Origin: Zhengitettix transpicula
Taxonomy: Eukaryota; Arthropoda; Insecta; Orthoptera; Tetrigidae
DNA length: 64,000 nt
Direction: 5' to 3'
Assembly: GCA_037074705.1 (NCBI GenBank)
Contig: CM073590.1
Span: 41,873,895-41,937,894, forward strand
In this document: positions 47,136-58,775 of the stretch, one piece after another
Layout of the letters: each line of letters begins with the position of its first letter
How positions within the stretch are numbered: position 1 is the first letter of the stretch
Program-made: the position numbers and the translations under genes
Notes under the pieces: model-generated
The model's input: the letters and a program-made list of their open reading frames with translations, nothing else
What the model was told of the DNA's origin: nothing
The model's database searches: none

Positions 47136-48299
47136 TGACGCTTCCTTGGGGGACTCCTGCAGCGATGGGGTGGGGTATTTATTTATTTTGATGGAGAAGG
47201 TTCTGTTGGAGAGGTAGTTGAGGAGTATTCTATAATGGGTGTCATTTAAATAATCTTTTAATTTTTGAGAGAAGGGAAGGGTGATGAATTTTGTCGAACT
47301 ATTTTTCTATGTCAGGATTTACGCTGTTCGAAGGAGTTGTTTATGAGGTTGGAGAGGGAGTATAATTGATGGCAGCAGGAATGTTTTGGGCGAAAACCGT
47401 ATTGTGTGTCAGGAACTAGGAAGGAGAGTTGTTTGATTAAATGAGGGAGAAGTAATTTTTCAAATAGTTTGGAGATTGTAGGAAGGGTGGGATTTTGGTT
47501 TGTTGGGTTTCGGTAACATGATTATGGTAGCATGTTTCCATTTGGTTGGGTAGTAGGTGGTTCTGAGGATGGCGTTGAAGATAAAGGTGATTAGGATTAT
47601 TGTTTTTTTGGGGAGTTGTTTTAGATGGCAGTTGGTCATGTCCTGGGGAGGCTTTGTTTTTTAGTTTTTTATTGCGGCTTTGATTTGGGAAGGGGTGAAA
47701 AGTTTAGGGAGGGGGGATAGTTGTAGCGGCTGATGGAGTTTTGTTGCTATGGTGTGATTGTGATTTGTGTAAAAGGAGTAGTTAGGGGAAAATTGGTTAG
47801 TCAATATTTGGGCGAAAATATTCGCTTTTTGTGAGGGGGTGGTGTGCCATTGGTTGTCTTTTTTAAGTGGGGGAATGTTAGTTTTCTTTTTGGTCAGATA
47901 TTTAGTTTTTTGCCATAGTGATTTGTCAGCTGCGTTGAGTTGTTGAAGGTAGTTATAGTGTTTTGAGTCGCTGGTGTCTTTTAGTAGTTTTTGTAGTTGT
48001 CTGGTGGCGTCATTGTATTGGCGTTTGACTATGGGGTTTTTGGTATTGCACCATTGTTTTCGCAGATCTTTTTTCTCTTGGAAATTTGGTTTTGATGTGG
48101 GTTTTTTGGGTGAAGTTTTGGTGCTTTTTGGTGGGAGGCTATAGCGGCAGAGGTGAGGATGATAGATTGTAAATGATTTAGGGCTAGGTCTATGTCTGAG
48201 GGCGTCTTCAGTGGGATATTGAGGATTTTTAGTTTTTCTATTATTTGAGAGAAGTGGATCCAGTTAGTGAATGTGTTATTGGGTCTGTGATTGGTGGTA
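47136..48299 (-). pseudogene. LINE reverse transcriptase, N-terminal half, frameshifted
   Basis: Read on the minus strand through several frames, this part gives a long linker (LRKQWCNTKNPIVKRQYNDA), then a KxKxxPG-like entry motif around 47670, PTKWKHATIIMLPKPNK near 47520, then FRPKH.CCHQ (47380) and GVPQGSV at its lower end. The order is that of Jockey-clade reverse transcriptases. I counted at least four frameshifts or stops between 47150 and 48100. The YRPISLL motif that should follow the K.NK motif is missing or badly altered, which suggests a short deletion near 47480. Confidence 0.75.
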
Positions 48300-48680
48300 T
48301 TGGGAGGAAGGGATAGATTTAGCTGTGCTATGACTGGTAGGTGATCGGAACTAAGTTCGTGGAGTATTTGTGGGTTGGAAAGGTATTCAGTGGTTTTGTG
48401 GCAGATGAAGAAGTCTAGTATGTCTGGTGATTTGAGGCTGTCTGGGTAGTAAGTGGGTCCGGTAGGATGTATTATTTGGATATGGAGTTTGGAGAGGATG
48501 CAGTTGTCTTTACCTCTGGTATTGGAAGTTCTGGATCCGAAGTTCGGGTGTTTAGCGTTGTAATCTCCTATTATGTAGGGAGAGACGCAGGAGGAGAGTA
48601 GCTTTTTCCAGGTGTCAGATGTGATTTGGTTGGCTAGAGCAGAGTAGAAAGAGGAGATGTTAATGAGGACGTTAGTGGTG
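48300..48680 (-). pseudogene. LINE apurinic-type endonuclease, C-terminal part
   Basis: The frame is open from the truncation point at 48680. It reads ALANQITSDTWKKLL, then YIIGDYNAKHPNFGSR (the GDFNAHHxxWGS motif with catalytic Asp and Asn kept), then PTGPTYYPDSLKSPDILDFF and finally ELSSDHLPVIAQLNL, the closing SDHxPV motif with its catalytic Asp-His. This is the C-terminal two thirds of the exonuclease-endonuclease-phosphatase domain that nicks target DNA in Jockey-clade LINEs. The N-terminal third, with the first catalytic Asn and Glu, is absent because of 5' truncation at insertion. Confidence 0.9.
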
Positions 48681-48690
48681 TGTAATTCTA

Positions 48691-49399
48691 TAATAGCAAT
48701 TACACTTCACAAAACGGTACAACAAATAACAGAAAGAATACCATTTGTTTCCCTGTTTACATGGGTTATGAGTTTAAACTGCTGGTTCAGGTGTGATTCG
48801 TATGTTTTACGTAAACCAATAAAAGACAAACCCATATATTATCTTAAATCTCTGATACCGGCATACTATTTTGTTAGCACTGTTAATTTACTACCCCGCA
48901 TAATCGAGTTCTTTATCAAATGTTACTTAAATGTGCAGCGTGAATAATAAAAATATAGAATTTATAGTATAAAAAAGACGAAACCGATGAAACAACTTCT
49001 TTTGCAAAGTAGAGTATAAAATTAAATTTTATTGTGTCATCTATATAAATGAAATAATACTTTTGTCTGTATATTGCACAAAATGAGTGATTTTCGTTTA
49101 TATGTACGTTTGATTAGGGAATCCAGAATCGATGTCATCTACATTCTTTTCTGTCCTTGACATTGACTTTGTTCGCTTTTAAAAAGAAAAAGTTCAGACT
49201 GATTTCGGTCAAACTTTTTCGTTATTATATATAGCTGTAAGATTTCATAGCAATAATAAATTGCAAATGGCGAACGTTCAAAAACCTTATTTTAACTGCT
49301 AAGTTAGCTTAAGGTAAAAACTGAATAACGTCTTCTATCTGAAGCGGTAAATGACTTTGAAGCTTTCTTAAATTGTCGACTATCTTTGAATAAGTAAAC
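48691..49399. other. No recognisable feature
   Basis: AT-rich flank of the LINE. A plus-strand frame of 96 codons crosses the LINE boundary (48657-48947), so it is fortuitous. Confidence 0.55.
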
Positions 49400-49660
49400 T
49401 TAAAATTCATCATCAGTGGCTGTACAATTTGCCTGGACCTCGAGAAGTCGAGTTATCTCCAGCCACCTTCCTTCATGTTCGTATTCCCACTCTTCTGGAG
49501 TCCACATTATCTTCATGAATAGACCTGGACCTTCCTCTTCTACTTCCCCTGATTTCGCTGTTAACATATTTTCTGGGTCTCTTTTAACATGGTCAATCCT
49601 TTGCATTCTTGGCATATATATACTGCTTGATAATTTTGATTCATAGTTAGTATAATTCAT
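49400..49660 (-). CDS. Candidate exon of unknown protein
   Basis: An 86-codon frame on the minus strand. From residue 15 onward it reads like real protein: MPRMQRIDHVKRDPEN, then a Glu-rich EVEEEGPG, then LFMKIMWTPEEWEYEHEGRW and LEITRLLEVQANC, ending TDDEF. Trp, Glu and Arg are frequent and the low-complexity AT-type residues common in chance frames here are rare. A possible splice acceptor AG lies at 49623-49624 on the minus strand, but it lacks a pyrimidine tract. The alternative start is the Met at residue 1. No polyadenylation signal is obvious just after the stop. No signal peptide or membrane segment. I do not recognise the family. It could be a host gene's last exon, a retroposed fragment or part of an unrecognised transposon. 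Confidence 0.4.
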   Translation of the reverse strand: MNYTNYESKLSSSIYMPRMQRIDHVKRDPENMLTAKSGEVEEEGPGLFMKIMWTPEEWEYEHEGRWLEITRLLEVQANCTATDDEF

Positions 49661-52600
49661 AATTATACATTGTCCTTTTTCTTAATTCAACCGTACTTCC
49701 TTGTAATTTTTTCTAAAGCAACCACTTCTCTTCAATTCTTACATCAGTATTAGTTTAACTATGTCTTACAAAGGTGCCTTAGTTTTCCTTCTTAGTCGTC
49801 CAAATTTCCTTTTAATAGTAGGCAAACAAAATTGCGAGTAGCCGAAAAGATAACAGTACATTATACATATAGATGGAATTAAATAAAAATAAGTTAACGA
49901 GTAATATTGGAACTAATGAATTAGAATTAACGCGTTAAAGGAAAGGAAATGGACCCAATCCCTATAGTATCACTAATAGACGCCAAATCTAACCATAAAG
50001 CTAAGAACCGTGATCAATATTTTCATCTCCATACGGGAGATAAGTGACCACTACTCGTATGTATACCCTATACGTGGTCGAAGTCATGAAACCAAATTAT
50101 TAGCACCAATAATATATAATGTCTATATTCTGCTTCATATAGCTTCTGAGATTTAAAATAGCTGACGCACATTGGTTTTGTAACTGTAAACTCCCATTTT
50201 GTGAATTTTTTGTAGACTTGGCGCCAAATATATTCTGACCACCACATTAATAGTCACACGGCGACAAATACTTATTACTTTGTATTTCTTCGTGAATATT
50301 AACTTTTGTTGACATCGCAGGAGGATTAATTCAAGCAAATGTTGTCACGTCTTATGAAAACTGACACAAATCTTCGAAAACAACAATTTATTATCCACAG
50401 CTTCAGAGCTTTACATCAACACATGCTTCACTAAATCACGCCATATTTCATTAAACCATTTTTCTGAATTATTTTAATGCAGCAATGAAAACGCGTATGT
50501 GTTGAACTTTGCTGTATATTCTATAATACGACCAAATTGAAACTATACGTTGCGTACCTTATAAAGTAATGGCAGGAATTTTCGAGTCAATTCATAGCTT
50601 TAATTAAATGTTCTTTAGGTTTGGTAAAATTCAGATTAGGTGCAAAATTATAAAGCTGGTAATTTATTTCTGAACATACTGTTCCTGTCATTTACTATTA
50701 CTATTACTAAATTATTTATCCTGTAAAGTACAAGCTAATCGTCGAACACTTTCCGAAAGAATAATGTCAACAATGGTTTTAAAGTGGTCTGACGTGAAAA
50801 AAAACCAGCTGCAATTGATGGACGCTTTTAGGGAAATTCAGGCAATAAGAAGCAAATTCGTTGCTTGAACGTAATTACGCTTTAAAATTAAACATGTAAC
50901 TCTTTAAGCCATAATTTACCTTCACATGACGGCTAGCCTGGAGAAATTTCCTACATAGAATTTCCAAATTAAACTCAAGTTAGAGCACTTTTTTATTACA
51001 CAACTTAGTATAGGTGTTATGAAATGAGTAGTAGTAGAAGGGATAAGATTTAGGGGCAGTATTGTCGCCAATGGGGAACCTCTTCTTGGAGACATGCTGG
51101 AGCAACGCTACTATTATTCTTAAAAACATTCATTATATTCTTACGAACGGAATATATAGACAGCACCCCGGTCTCTTCTACATCTCCAGAGAAATTGACG
51201 GCTGTGCATTGTATTTTGGATGGACTGTTTTTTTTTTCTCAAGTTATAATTTTTTGGTGGTTATTTACTACTTCACATATGAACAAATACTGCCGTTTGT
51301 TGAGTGTTTACTCGTGGCATAGATACGTATTTATTCTGATGGATTAATGTATTTATAAGGTAACGTCACTACAAAACACGTTACGAATAATAGATGAATC
51401 GTCAAGTTTTGTGAGTACAAACTACTGTGTGCCTACAGTTATTTATCATTCAAATAAAATATTTTCGTGCAGATTATGCAAAAAACTGCGAAAATTGTAC
51501 ATGGAAAAAATCTAAGAAAATAAAATAATTAAAATTTCTAAGGAAATAGTTTTTATAGTTTTTGAAATGTAATTGATAATAGAAGTCTTCGTGACCCTGT
51601 GTAGTTTACGCCGTGTATTCAGGATGTCGATCCTTGGGCAAAATATTAGCACACAAGCTAGTAACTATTTTCAGCAACCAGAAAATTAATTAAGGAATAT
51701 GCTTATCACCAGTAATGCACGTAAGTTAATAGATACAAAACGTGATTGAAGTGAAGTACGATGAAATGCATCACTATTTGAAAGTATAAAGTAAATTAAA
51801 CATTAGTTACATACATTTTGGAAATCTTATATCAAGAATGGTTTCTATAATCCTCTCTGCTTCTGCCTTACATTTTATTGCTCCATTGCTCCATTATATT
51901 TAATAAATTAAGTCAAACCATATATATTAATTAATATTTCGTATTATACCTACATTTTGCCTATTGAATCTGTTCCAAATAAAATTAAATAAATTCTGTT
52001 CAGTACAGAAGCGTGGACGATGCTCATAAACAATGCGGCATTTACACTCACGCTCCGAGAAATCTGACAAATAGAAATTGTGTTGAAGGGTTTCGCTAAC
52101 TTCCAGTTGCTTCCGCGTCAGGCATTTACGCCCAGTTGCGTTATTTACAGGTATTAAACTTTTATCACTTTTGAAGTCACAACAAAAATTACGGCGAGTC
52201 TCTTCGGAATTAAACACCATTTCTGTGCGTGATTTTAATGAGAGGTAAATTCGCCCAATGAACTTGTAGTGTTGTTAAAGCAACTTTCCGTTTCCTAATA
52301 CTATGTTGAGAAAATGTAACGAAAACATACTATCGTAGGTATAAGGCCTTCAATGTGTTGATATTCGTTAAAAGTGTGTAAACGTGAAATAATCAGTTTT
52401 ACGTAAGGTTGCAGATACTCAGTTCATCAAAAAATTTGAATTGCGCATGTTGTTAAACTTTGATTTTCAAAATTGTATGCAGCACACTCTTCAGTCGGAG
52501 AGAAGCCACCGAGACTATGCAATAATTATATCAGGTAGACCACACAAATAACAATTCCGCCGTGCTTCCGAAATACTTTTTATATAATTAGCAGTAGACC

Positions 52601-52864
52601 CATCAAACCTTAAAACAGGATGAAGTTGCCAGTAACGACCGACCTCGACATTGAATGTTTATTTAGATCGATAAAATGGTAGAAAAGGTAAGTGTTACGA
52701 AACACTATAACCAGATGGATAATATCGTCCAGAAAGCACACATAAACCGATATTTTTCAGCTGTATAGTCCTCTTCTTAGTTTAGAAAATTTGAAGTGTA
52801 GGATACGAGAGAAACGAGATGTAAATGGAAACGATCAAAAGTGTAGGGTCAATAATATTATTCA
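49661..52864. other. No gene recognised
   Basis: About 3.2 kb of AT-rich sequence. Frames of 86 and 97 codons (51062-51322 plus, 51927-52220 minus) carry no motif I recognise. No RNA gene seen. Confidence 0.5.
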
Positions 52865-53275
52865 CCTATTAAATAAAATTGGCTGTATGTGTATGTTCTT
52901 TATACAAACCTACATCCGTGGAGAAAAATTCACCAAATTTCGTACACGCGTTCTTTGCGACCAGGAAACAAAAACACTGTCGGGGTGAGACAGATCTACC
53001 ACCCCCAGGATATATTCAAACGTGCTGAAACCTCTGATATTTCCAAACATATTATCAGGCTGATATTTACGTCGAAGAAATATTTTTCCGTTTAATGAGA
53101 TTCATTATATTTCTTTAGATGTTCTCTGTGTATAACAATCCCAACAAGCTTGGGAGGTAAGTACCCTAAAGGGTGGGAGTGGAGTTGCATTACATAAAAA
53201 TATCGCAAAAACAACAAATATTGATCTCGAATCCGGGGTTATAGATGTTTCTGAGATTATTTATGACATAGCCTA
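52865..53275 (+). mobile_element. 3'-truncated Helitron-like copy
   Basis: Starts near a degenerate TTAAATAAAATTGGCTG leader, then GTATGTGTATGTTC, then TACAAACCTACATCCGTGG, CACCAAATTTCGTACACGCG, TTCTTTGCGACCAGG and CACTGTCGGGGTGAGACAG, the leader of the 27580 element. Part of a module follows (TATTGATCTCGAATCCGG, ATTTATGACAT) and then unrelated sequence. The GCCGGGCACCCAGCTAG end is absent. Confidence 0.65.
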
Positions 53276-54686
53276 ATTCATCAATTCATCAATTTTATTA
53301 TTCGTAACTTAATGATATAGTGGAGATATTGTTTGGGTACTCCGGTGCATTGTTTGTTAGAAAATAGCAAAGTAGAGGGGTTATAAAAGATGAGGAAAGG
53401 AATGCCAACGTTTCGAACAGAAAAATAACTCTTTTCGTCTTGTGGGAAACGAAAGGATTACGAATCAGAGCTGGGGCACACGAGTCTGTGAAATAAACGA
53501 ACTAAATTCGGCTTATTTCTGAGTTGTCTATCGAGTATGTTAGCAGTTTAATCTCTAATTTCAAATATAGACAATGGAATAATACCAGAATGTTGACCCA
53601 TCATACCGTTGTCAATAAATTTCTTATCAATGATATGATTGGATCCTGAGAGAATTAAATGCGGAAGTATGAGCATGTGGAGCAAAAAACTCAATAGTCC
53701 TAAGATAAGAGAGGTGTATTTATCACCTGAAGATTTTAGTTACTCTTTATTAACTACTATTGTTCCCACTTATATTCTTACACATGCCTCGCCGTACCAT
53801 CTCCGCCTTTAATACAAGAGAAAAGCTAACCAAAAAATTTCCTAATGAGTTTATAACTGTATTGTCAATACAATAACTATGACGGATTGAAATAAGTGAG
53901 CCTGCAAAAATTAATACAGAACAAATTAGGTTCGAGAACGGATGTAATGTTCCAGCGCTGATGTACACTTGTTTTTGTTGCAATTATACGCAAAATTGGA
54001 ACCCTTTGACCACAAAGGAATGGGTGTATTGAACGTAGAGAAATGTCAGTAGCCTGGGTGACGAAGGTTAGGCTTCCGCATTCTCCAGCAGATAAAGCAC
54101 GCGTGCAACCTGAAGGAGGTGCTTGTCTTTTGTCACATGGGTTAATGACTACAGTGTGTTTATCGGTCAACAAAGAAGTGCAGACTGCTTGTCGCCACCT
54201 ACGCAACAACGATAGTGCACTCCGTTAGAAAGACTTGCGAAAAGAGGGAAGTGACCACTTCAAATTGTTCCGCATTAGTACCAGCTGAAAGGCAACAGAT
54301 GTCCACCCGAATGGGACACCACTTTTCCACCATTAGACATACGTAAAGTCACATTAACATTTTGTAACCTATCGCCAGATGCTGTAACTAATTACGACTA
54401 TTGTGTCAGATCTTCCTCTGATACCATTCTTTTCCTTCAGAATTTTAAGAATTAAGGACGATTTCCAGTATAAAGCGTGGAAGTTTAAACCATAGAATCG
54501 TCGTTTAAGTTTGCTACTGATTGTGGTTACGATATCTATGCAGATCCTGAAGAAATAATTAGTGGCCAGTATTACATAAAAACTCAAAGCATTTTAACTG
54601 TGTTATTTATAAAAAAATATGAAATTTAAATGTACGGACCCTTGGTGCTGAGGTCTACATTTGTGTAGAAACTAGAAAAAAATCGG
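53276..54686. other. No gene recognised
   Basis: TCATCAATTCATCAATT gives a short direct repeat at the Helitron fragment's edge (53279-53295). A somewhat GC-richer patch at 54030-54330 carries overlapping frames on both strands without motifs. Confidence 0.5.
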
Positions 54687-54902
54687 ATGCTACAAGACAG
54701 TGAGAAATATTTAACATACGGGCCTGGCGAGTCAGCGAATTTGTTGTTCGTCGGCAACTATCGTAGCCTTCCAGACGATCTGGTGATGAAATTAGCGAAG
54801 CGGAACTGCGAAAGAGTTGAAACCTTAGTCAGTGAAGCGAGACCCTTATGTGAGTTTCCCCGCAGTTACGACGCCACGCAACTACACGCGGCGCTATTAT
54901 GA
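54687..54902 (+). CDS. Short ORF with donor-like site, possible exon
   Basis: A 71-codon frame with mixed, protein-like composition: YGPGESANLLFVGNYRSLPD, then DLVMKLAKRNCERVETLVSE. A GTGAGT matching the consensus 5' splice site lies in it at 54850, so the coding part could end there after about 54 codons. The block is richer in GC than its flanks. No upstream promoter motif and no domain recognised. A chance frame in a GC-richer patch is about as likely. Confidence 0.25.
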   Translation: MLQDSEKYLTYGPGESANLLFVGNYRSLPDDLVMKLAKRNCERVETLVSEARPLCEFPRSYDATQLHAALL

Positions 54903-55724
54903 AACGCGGCATTTTGCCATTCGAGTACGTTTATTCGTGCTCCCAGGTCTAATAATGAATATTCGTCTTTTCTTTACATTCATTGCAATATTATAATTTA
55001 AGATTCTATGCGACTCGAGTACTTCAGCATGAACTAATTAAAATATGACATTTGTGTTAAAAGCATAATAATTTGGTAGTAAATAGTGAAATACAAATTG
55101 CAATTTATTTATCACTTATTTTAGTCGTATTTTTTATTATATTTATTTATAATTAATATAATTTATAATAACTTGAACGTTATTTTCAGTTCAATAAGAA
55201 TATTTTAATTCTTATATTTCTCAATATACTATTAATCATTTAGAGATGTGTAAAAGTTAACATATGAATTGCACATCCGAAATTACTGAAGCTAGAAACA
55301 TGAAATTTGGAATGTAGGTTTCTATAACGAAATTTAGAACAATCAAGCAAGGATTTTAATTTCTGAAGATGTGAAATGGGTTTCGAAGGGTCGCATAATT
55401 AAAAAGTCGCTAAAGAAGTTTGACTTTCAGTGTTTGCTACCTTGAAAATTTCTGTTACCTCCTACGTGGCAACCTAAACTAAGTTTTAGACCGAAAATTA
55501 GTTTGTTCTTGTCACCTTCTGTATCGTATGAAGCAATTGCAACCAAACATGGTACACGTATGAATTACAATCTGGATTAAAAAAACACCGATTGTAAGAC
55601 ACTACAGACACAGTGGGGAAGAAAAGTAAAATAATGCGATAACTACTGATTTTAGAGAGATTAATAATGTGTCTCCCTATGCTGCTTAACTCGAATGTCA
55701 GTCCCTATCGACTGGTCAGAGACG
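54903..55724. other. No recognisable feature
   Basis: Very AT-rich, with no frame or repeat supported. Confidence 0.55.
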
Positions 55725-55795
55725 GGTCAACAATAAAAAATTTACGAAAGGCTGAGATTGGAATTATATCCATAGTTCTTGGGGTCGCTCAGATG
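55725..55795 (+). repeat. Isolated fragment of the Helitron module
   Basis: GGCTGAGATTGGAATTATAT followed by CCATAGTTCTTGGGGTCGC and TCAGATG corresponds to the ACCGAGATTGGAGTCAAATC...GGATGTCGCTGAGTT segment of the module. No element ends are nearby. Confidence 0.5.
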
Positions 55796-58235
55796 AACAC
55801 TGAACAATAATAAAAGTTAGTACTAATCATTACTGTAAAATGTTTTGCTTTGTAATTGTTGAACGAAGATTACTTGATTAACGTTCCGTTAAATAAGAAA
55901 AATAAAACTTCTTAAATTCAGCAGTACTATACTAACCTGAGATTACTGGAAGATAAACCCGCATTTCTATGAAGACACTAATTTACGTAAAAAAGGTTTT
56001 TAATTTAAAAGTGCTTCATTATAGAAAGCAGTAAATTTCCTCAGTTTATTAGTAGTATTGAAAATTAAGAGGTAAGAGTTTCACTATATTTTATTTGTTG
56101 TTTGATACCATTCGTGTCAGAAACCCTAAGTTCGTAGGCAGTTTGCAACAGTTTGGATGAATTATTCCAAGCATTATAAATGCAGCTAAGTTATTTTCCA
56201 TCATTCAATTGCATAAAGTATTTTGTTTGTCTGAATTAAGCTAATAATTCTCTTGTGTATGCTTTACGTTATTCTTGTCATTAATCATTTTAATCACAAA
56301 TATAATTACAATAACTTTGATTAGTGATATTATTCCGTTGTATTTAATGAAAGTATGATTTCTTGTAGCTAGTACTTCTCACCAATTGCATATGTAGATA
56401 TATTATAGAAATATATTTTGTATAGTAAGGTACTTATGATCCAAAATTTGAGGAAATTGAAATAAATTTTAAATATCTTCCGAATTTTTGGAATTACTTT
56501 TCGGAGTTAAATGTTTTTTTTGTAGTGCTACATTCCATGAACATTATTTACTGGCTTACGTTTGTATTTAATGCATTACTGACAATTATTTCCAATTAAC
56601 AAAATAATGAAAATAAAATCCAAAATAGTTTAAGAACCGCAGTGCTGTAAGTCGAAAGATATTTTTTCGTTTTATATGGAATTCAAATGAATGGCCCTCT
56701 TGCAAAACTGAATCCCACGTATCGTCATTACGAGAGAACGCTTCAAAGTGTTTGTTGCCCATTATTTGCTTGTAGCAACTGGTTACGTCACTGACGCTGA
56801 GGAAGTGAATGCAAACAAGCAAATAGCTGTTCCTGCAAATAATTTATTGCAGAAGGCAACAGATTTGACTTATTATTGCTATTGGCGATATTTGCACCGA
56901 CAGAGAATTTATATTCTGCCAGCATAGCCCTTTTGTGCTTCCAGCAATAGAGAAAGCTAATATTCAATAATAATTTTTCAGAAAAAATTGCGACGGGAAC
57001 GAGAATCGAATAAAGACCGCGCAAGCGATCATTAACGCGAAAGTAGTCGAACAACGTGTGTTCGGTTTTTCAACAAATGGTAAGGAGTACACGATCTTTA
57101 ATGTTTAATGTAAATTTGAATAAATATATCATCTAATTCTATTTTTCTTGCTGTGACGTTTCTGAGTACAAACGTAGCATTCATGTAAACATTATTATTA
57201 TTTTTTGTAATGTCGATCCGTTGACCTTCGTCGTGTTGTACAGATTAAAGAATCTTAAGGAGACTATGCTCTTTTGGTTAATAGGTTTGAAATTAGTGTA
57301 ACGTATGTCTAAGCTTATTTTTCAACTGGCGTACACATAATTTTCCGCATTGCATTGTGAGTAGGATGACAGAGAAGTGAACAGGATATTATTACGCAAT
57401 GTAACAGGAAATTTCATTGAAAAGAAAACGAACTAAACTAAACTAAACTCCTCACGGAATAATTATATTTCACCCTTCTATATCAAGTTTAGTTTTAAAA
57501 AAAGTCGTAAAACCAATAGATCATATTGGAATGCGTTGGTTTCTAAAAGAAAAGCTGTCTACTATTGCTGAATTGAAAATAAAAAAAACTATTGCTCCAT
57601 AAATTAGGGAACTACCCTTTATTTAAAAATAGTTAGTTGAAATTAAAGTATATTTCAATAAGCTGGAAATAATTTCTAATATATCTCCAAGCTTTGAATA
57701 ACTTGTTACTGTAGTTTGAAATTGCAAAAAATTCTATTTAATAAGTTTCAATTATAATTAATGATTATGGAAAAAACTTCCATGCGGATATACACACCAT
57801 AAAAACTTAACGTAAATTGAACTGATAGCAAGATTGTTCACAAATTTAAATATTCCATGAAATCATCCAGGCGTTCGTTCTATAGACATCTGATATAACC
57901 TTGAAATTTTAATGTGAATCAAAGAAATAATTCTATGTAAAAGACTAGAAAATTGTGAAGTATTAAAAATCAGCATTGTTTATCTAAAATAGGTACATAT
58001 AGTTTTTAGTGATTTCTTTATATATTTGTAAATCGCCATATTAATTTTAAATCAGTACGAAATGTTTCCTCAGACTTCTGAAACTTTTTTAGTTTTAAAC
58101 TAATTTTATGGTCAATTATTTGTCCGAAATCTAGTTTAGACTTCGTCGAATAGGTCTTATTGCAGATTTGTCTGTGAAGTTTGTTCGAAAATCTCCTACG
58201 ACTGAATTTCTGTCTACTTGTTTCGAGATACTTAA
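55796..58235. other. No gene recognised
   Basis: AT-rich. ACTAA is repeated three times near 57432-57446. Two minus-strand frames (56586-57054) have no motif. Confidence 0.5.
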
Positions 58236-58345
58236 ATTAGCAACCTTCCTGTACCGTTCCTCAACCCCCATTGCAAATCCATTCCAGTGTTATTAAAGGG
58301 AAATAGCCACCACGTGGATTACCCTCATGTAGCCTAGAAAAAAAA
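58236..58345 (+). repeat. Dispersed KLVEARRRE repeat, 3' end only
   Basis: Only the 3' end of the family: TTAGCAACCTTCCT, GCAAATCCATTCCAG, TATTAAAGGGAAATAGCC and CGTGGATTACCCTCATGTAG, then CCTAGAAAAAAAAATG, an A tail. It defines the sense strand and the 3' terminus of the family. Being a very short copy with the tail present, it has the form of a strongly 5'-truncated retroposition. Confidence 0.65.
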
Positions 58346-58448
58346 ATGAAATGAGAATATATATTCAGGAGGTCTGTCGGATCTGCTGTTAGCTCTCGCA
58401 GGCAGAACCTTTCTGGAGAGACGGAGAGGGCTTGCTTCGAGGATGCCT

Positions 58449-58775
58449 TCTATGGCATACGGTTATTGTTCCTATTGGAAAAGTCGGTTCGCTGACTCCT
58501 AAACTTGTCGAGGCACGGAGAAGGGAGCAAAACCGTCTCCCACCGTGGTGTCGGACAGGTACCACGTGCCCGACCTACCTGATGCAGTTTTTCTACGGTT
58601 TGTCGTGCATCACTTTTAGGCGAATGCTAGGTAGGATCCATAAACTACAGCCCGGGGGCCCTAGTTAACCCTTAGCTACCTTCCTCTACCCCCTCTTTCA
58701 AATCCCTGCCTATGCTATTAAAGGAAAGTTGCAAGCGCACGCATTACCCTCACGCAGCCTATTCCTAGAAAAGAA
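58449..58775 (+). repeat. Dispersed KLVEARRRE repeat, longer copy in tandem
   Basis: Same orientation as 58236 and about 100 bp after it. It reads GGCATACGG, VPIGKVGSLTPKLVEARRRE in one frame, GTGCCCGACCTACCTGATGC, GTTAACCCTTAGCTACCTTC and ATTACCCTCACGCAGCCTAT, then TTCCTAGAAAAG as the tail. The peptide matches that readable in the copies at 38406 and 11708. Two copies in direct order suggest independent insertions close to each other or a local duplication. Confidence 0.7.

Larger units (their letters stand above)
46117..48680 (-). mobile_element. 5'-truncated Jockey-like LINE with 10-bp TSD
   Basis: A minus-strand insertion of about 2.56 kb. GTGTAATTCT stands at 46107-46116 and again at 48681-48690 as the target-site duplication. 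The 3' end is an A-rich tail (T run at 46116-46123 on the plus strand). The 5' end lies inside the endonuclease domain. Domain order on the minus strand is endonuclease fragment, linker, reverse transcriptase, C-terminal tail, then about 225 bases of 3' UTR. The coding strand is strongly depleted in G and rich in C and A, a bias that sets the insertion off from both flanks and continues into the UTR. Multiple frameshifts and stops make it inactive. Confidence 0.9.

Noticed and set aside
48657..48947. 96-codon plus-strand frame
   Set aside because: Spans the LINE insertion boundary and its target duplication, so it cannot be an ancestral gene.
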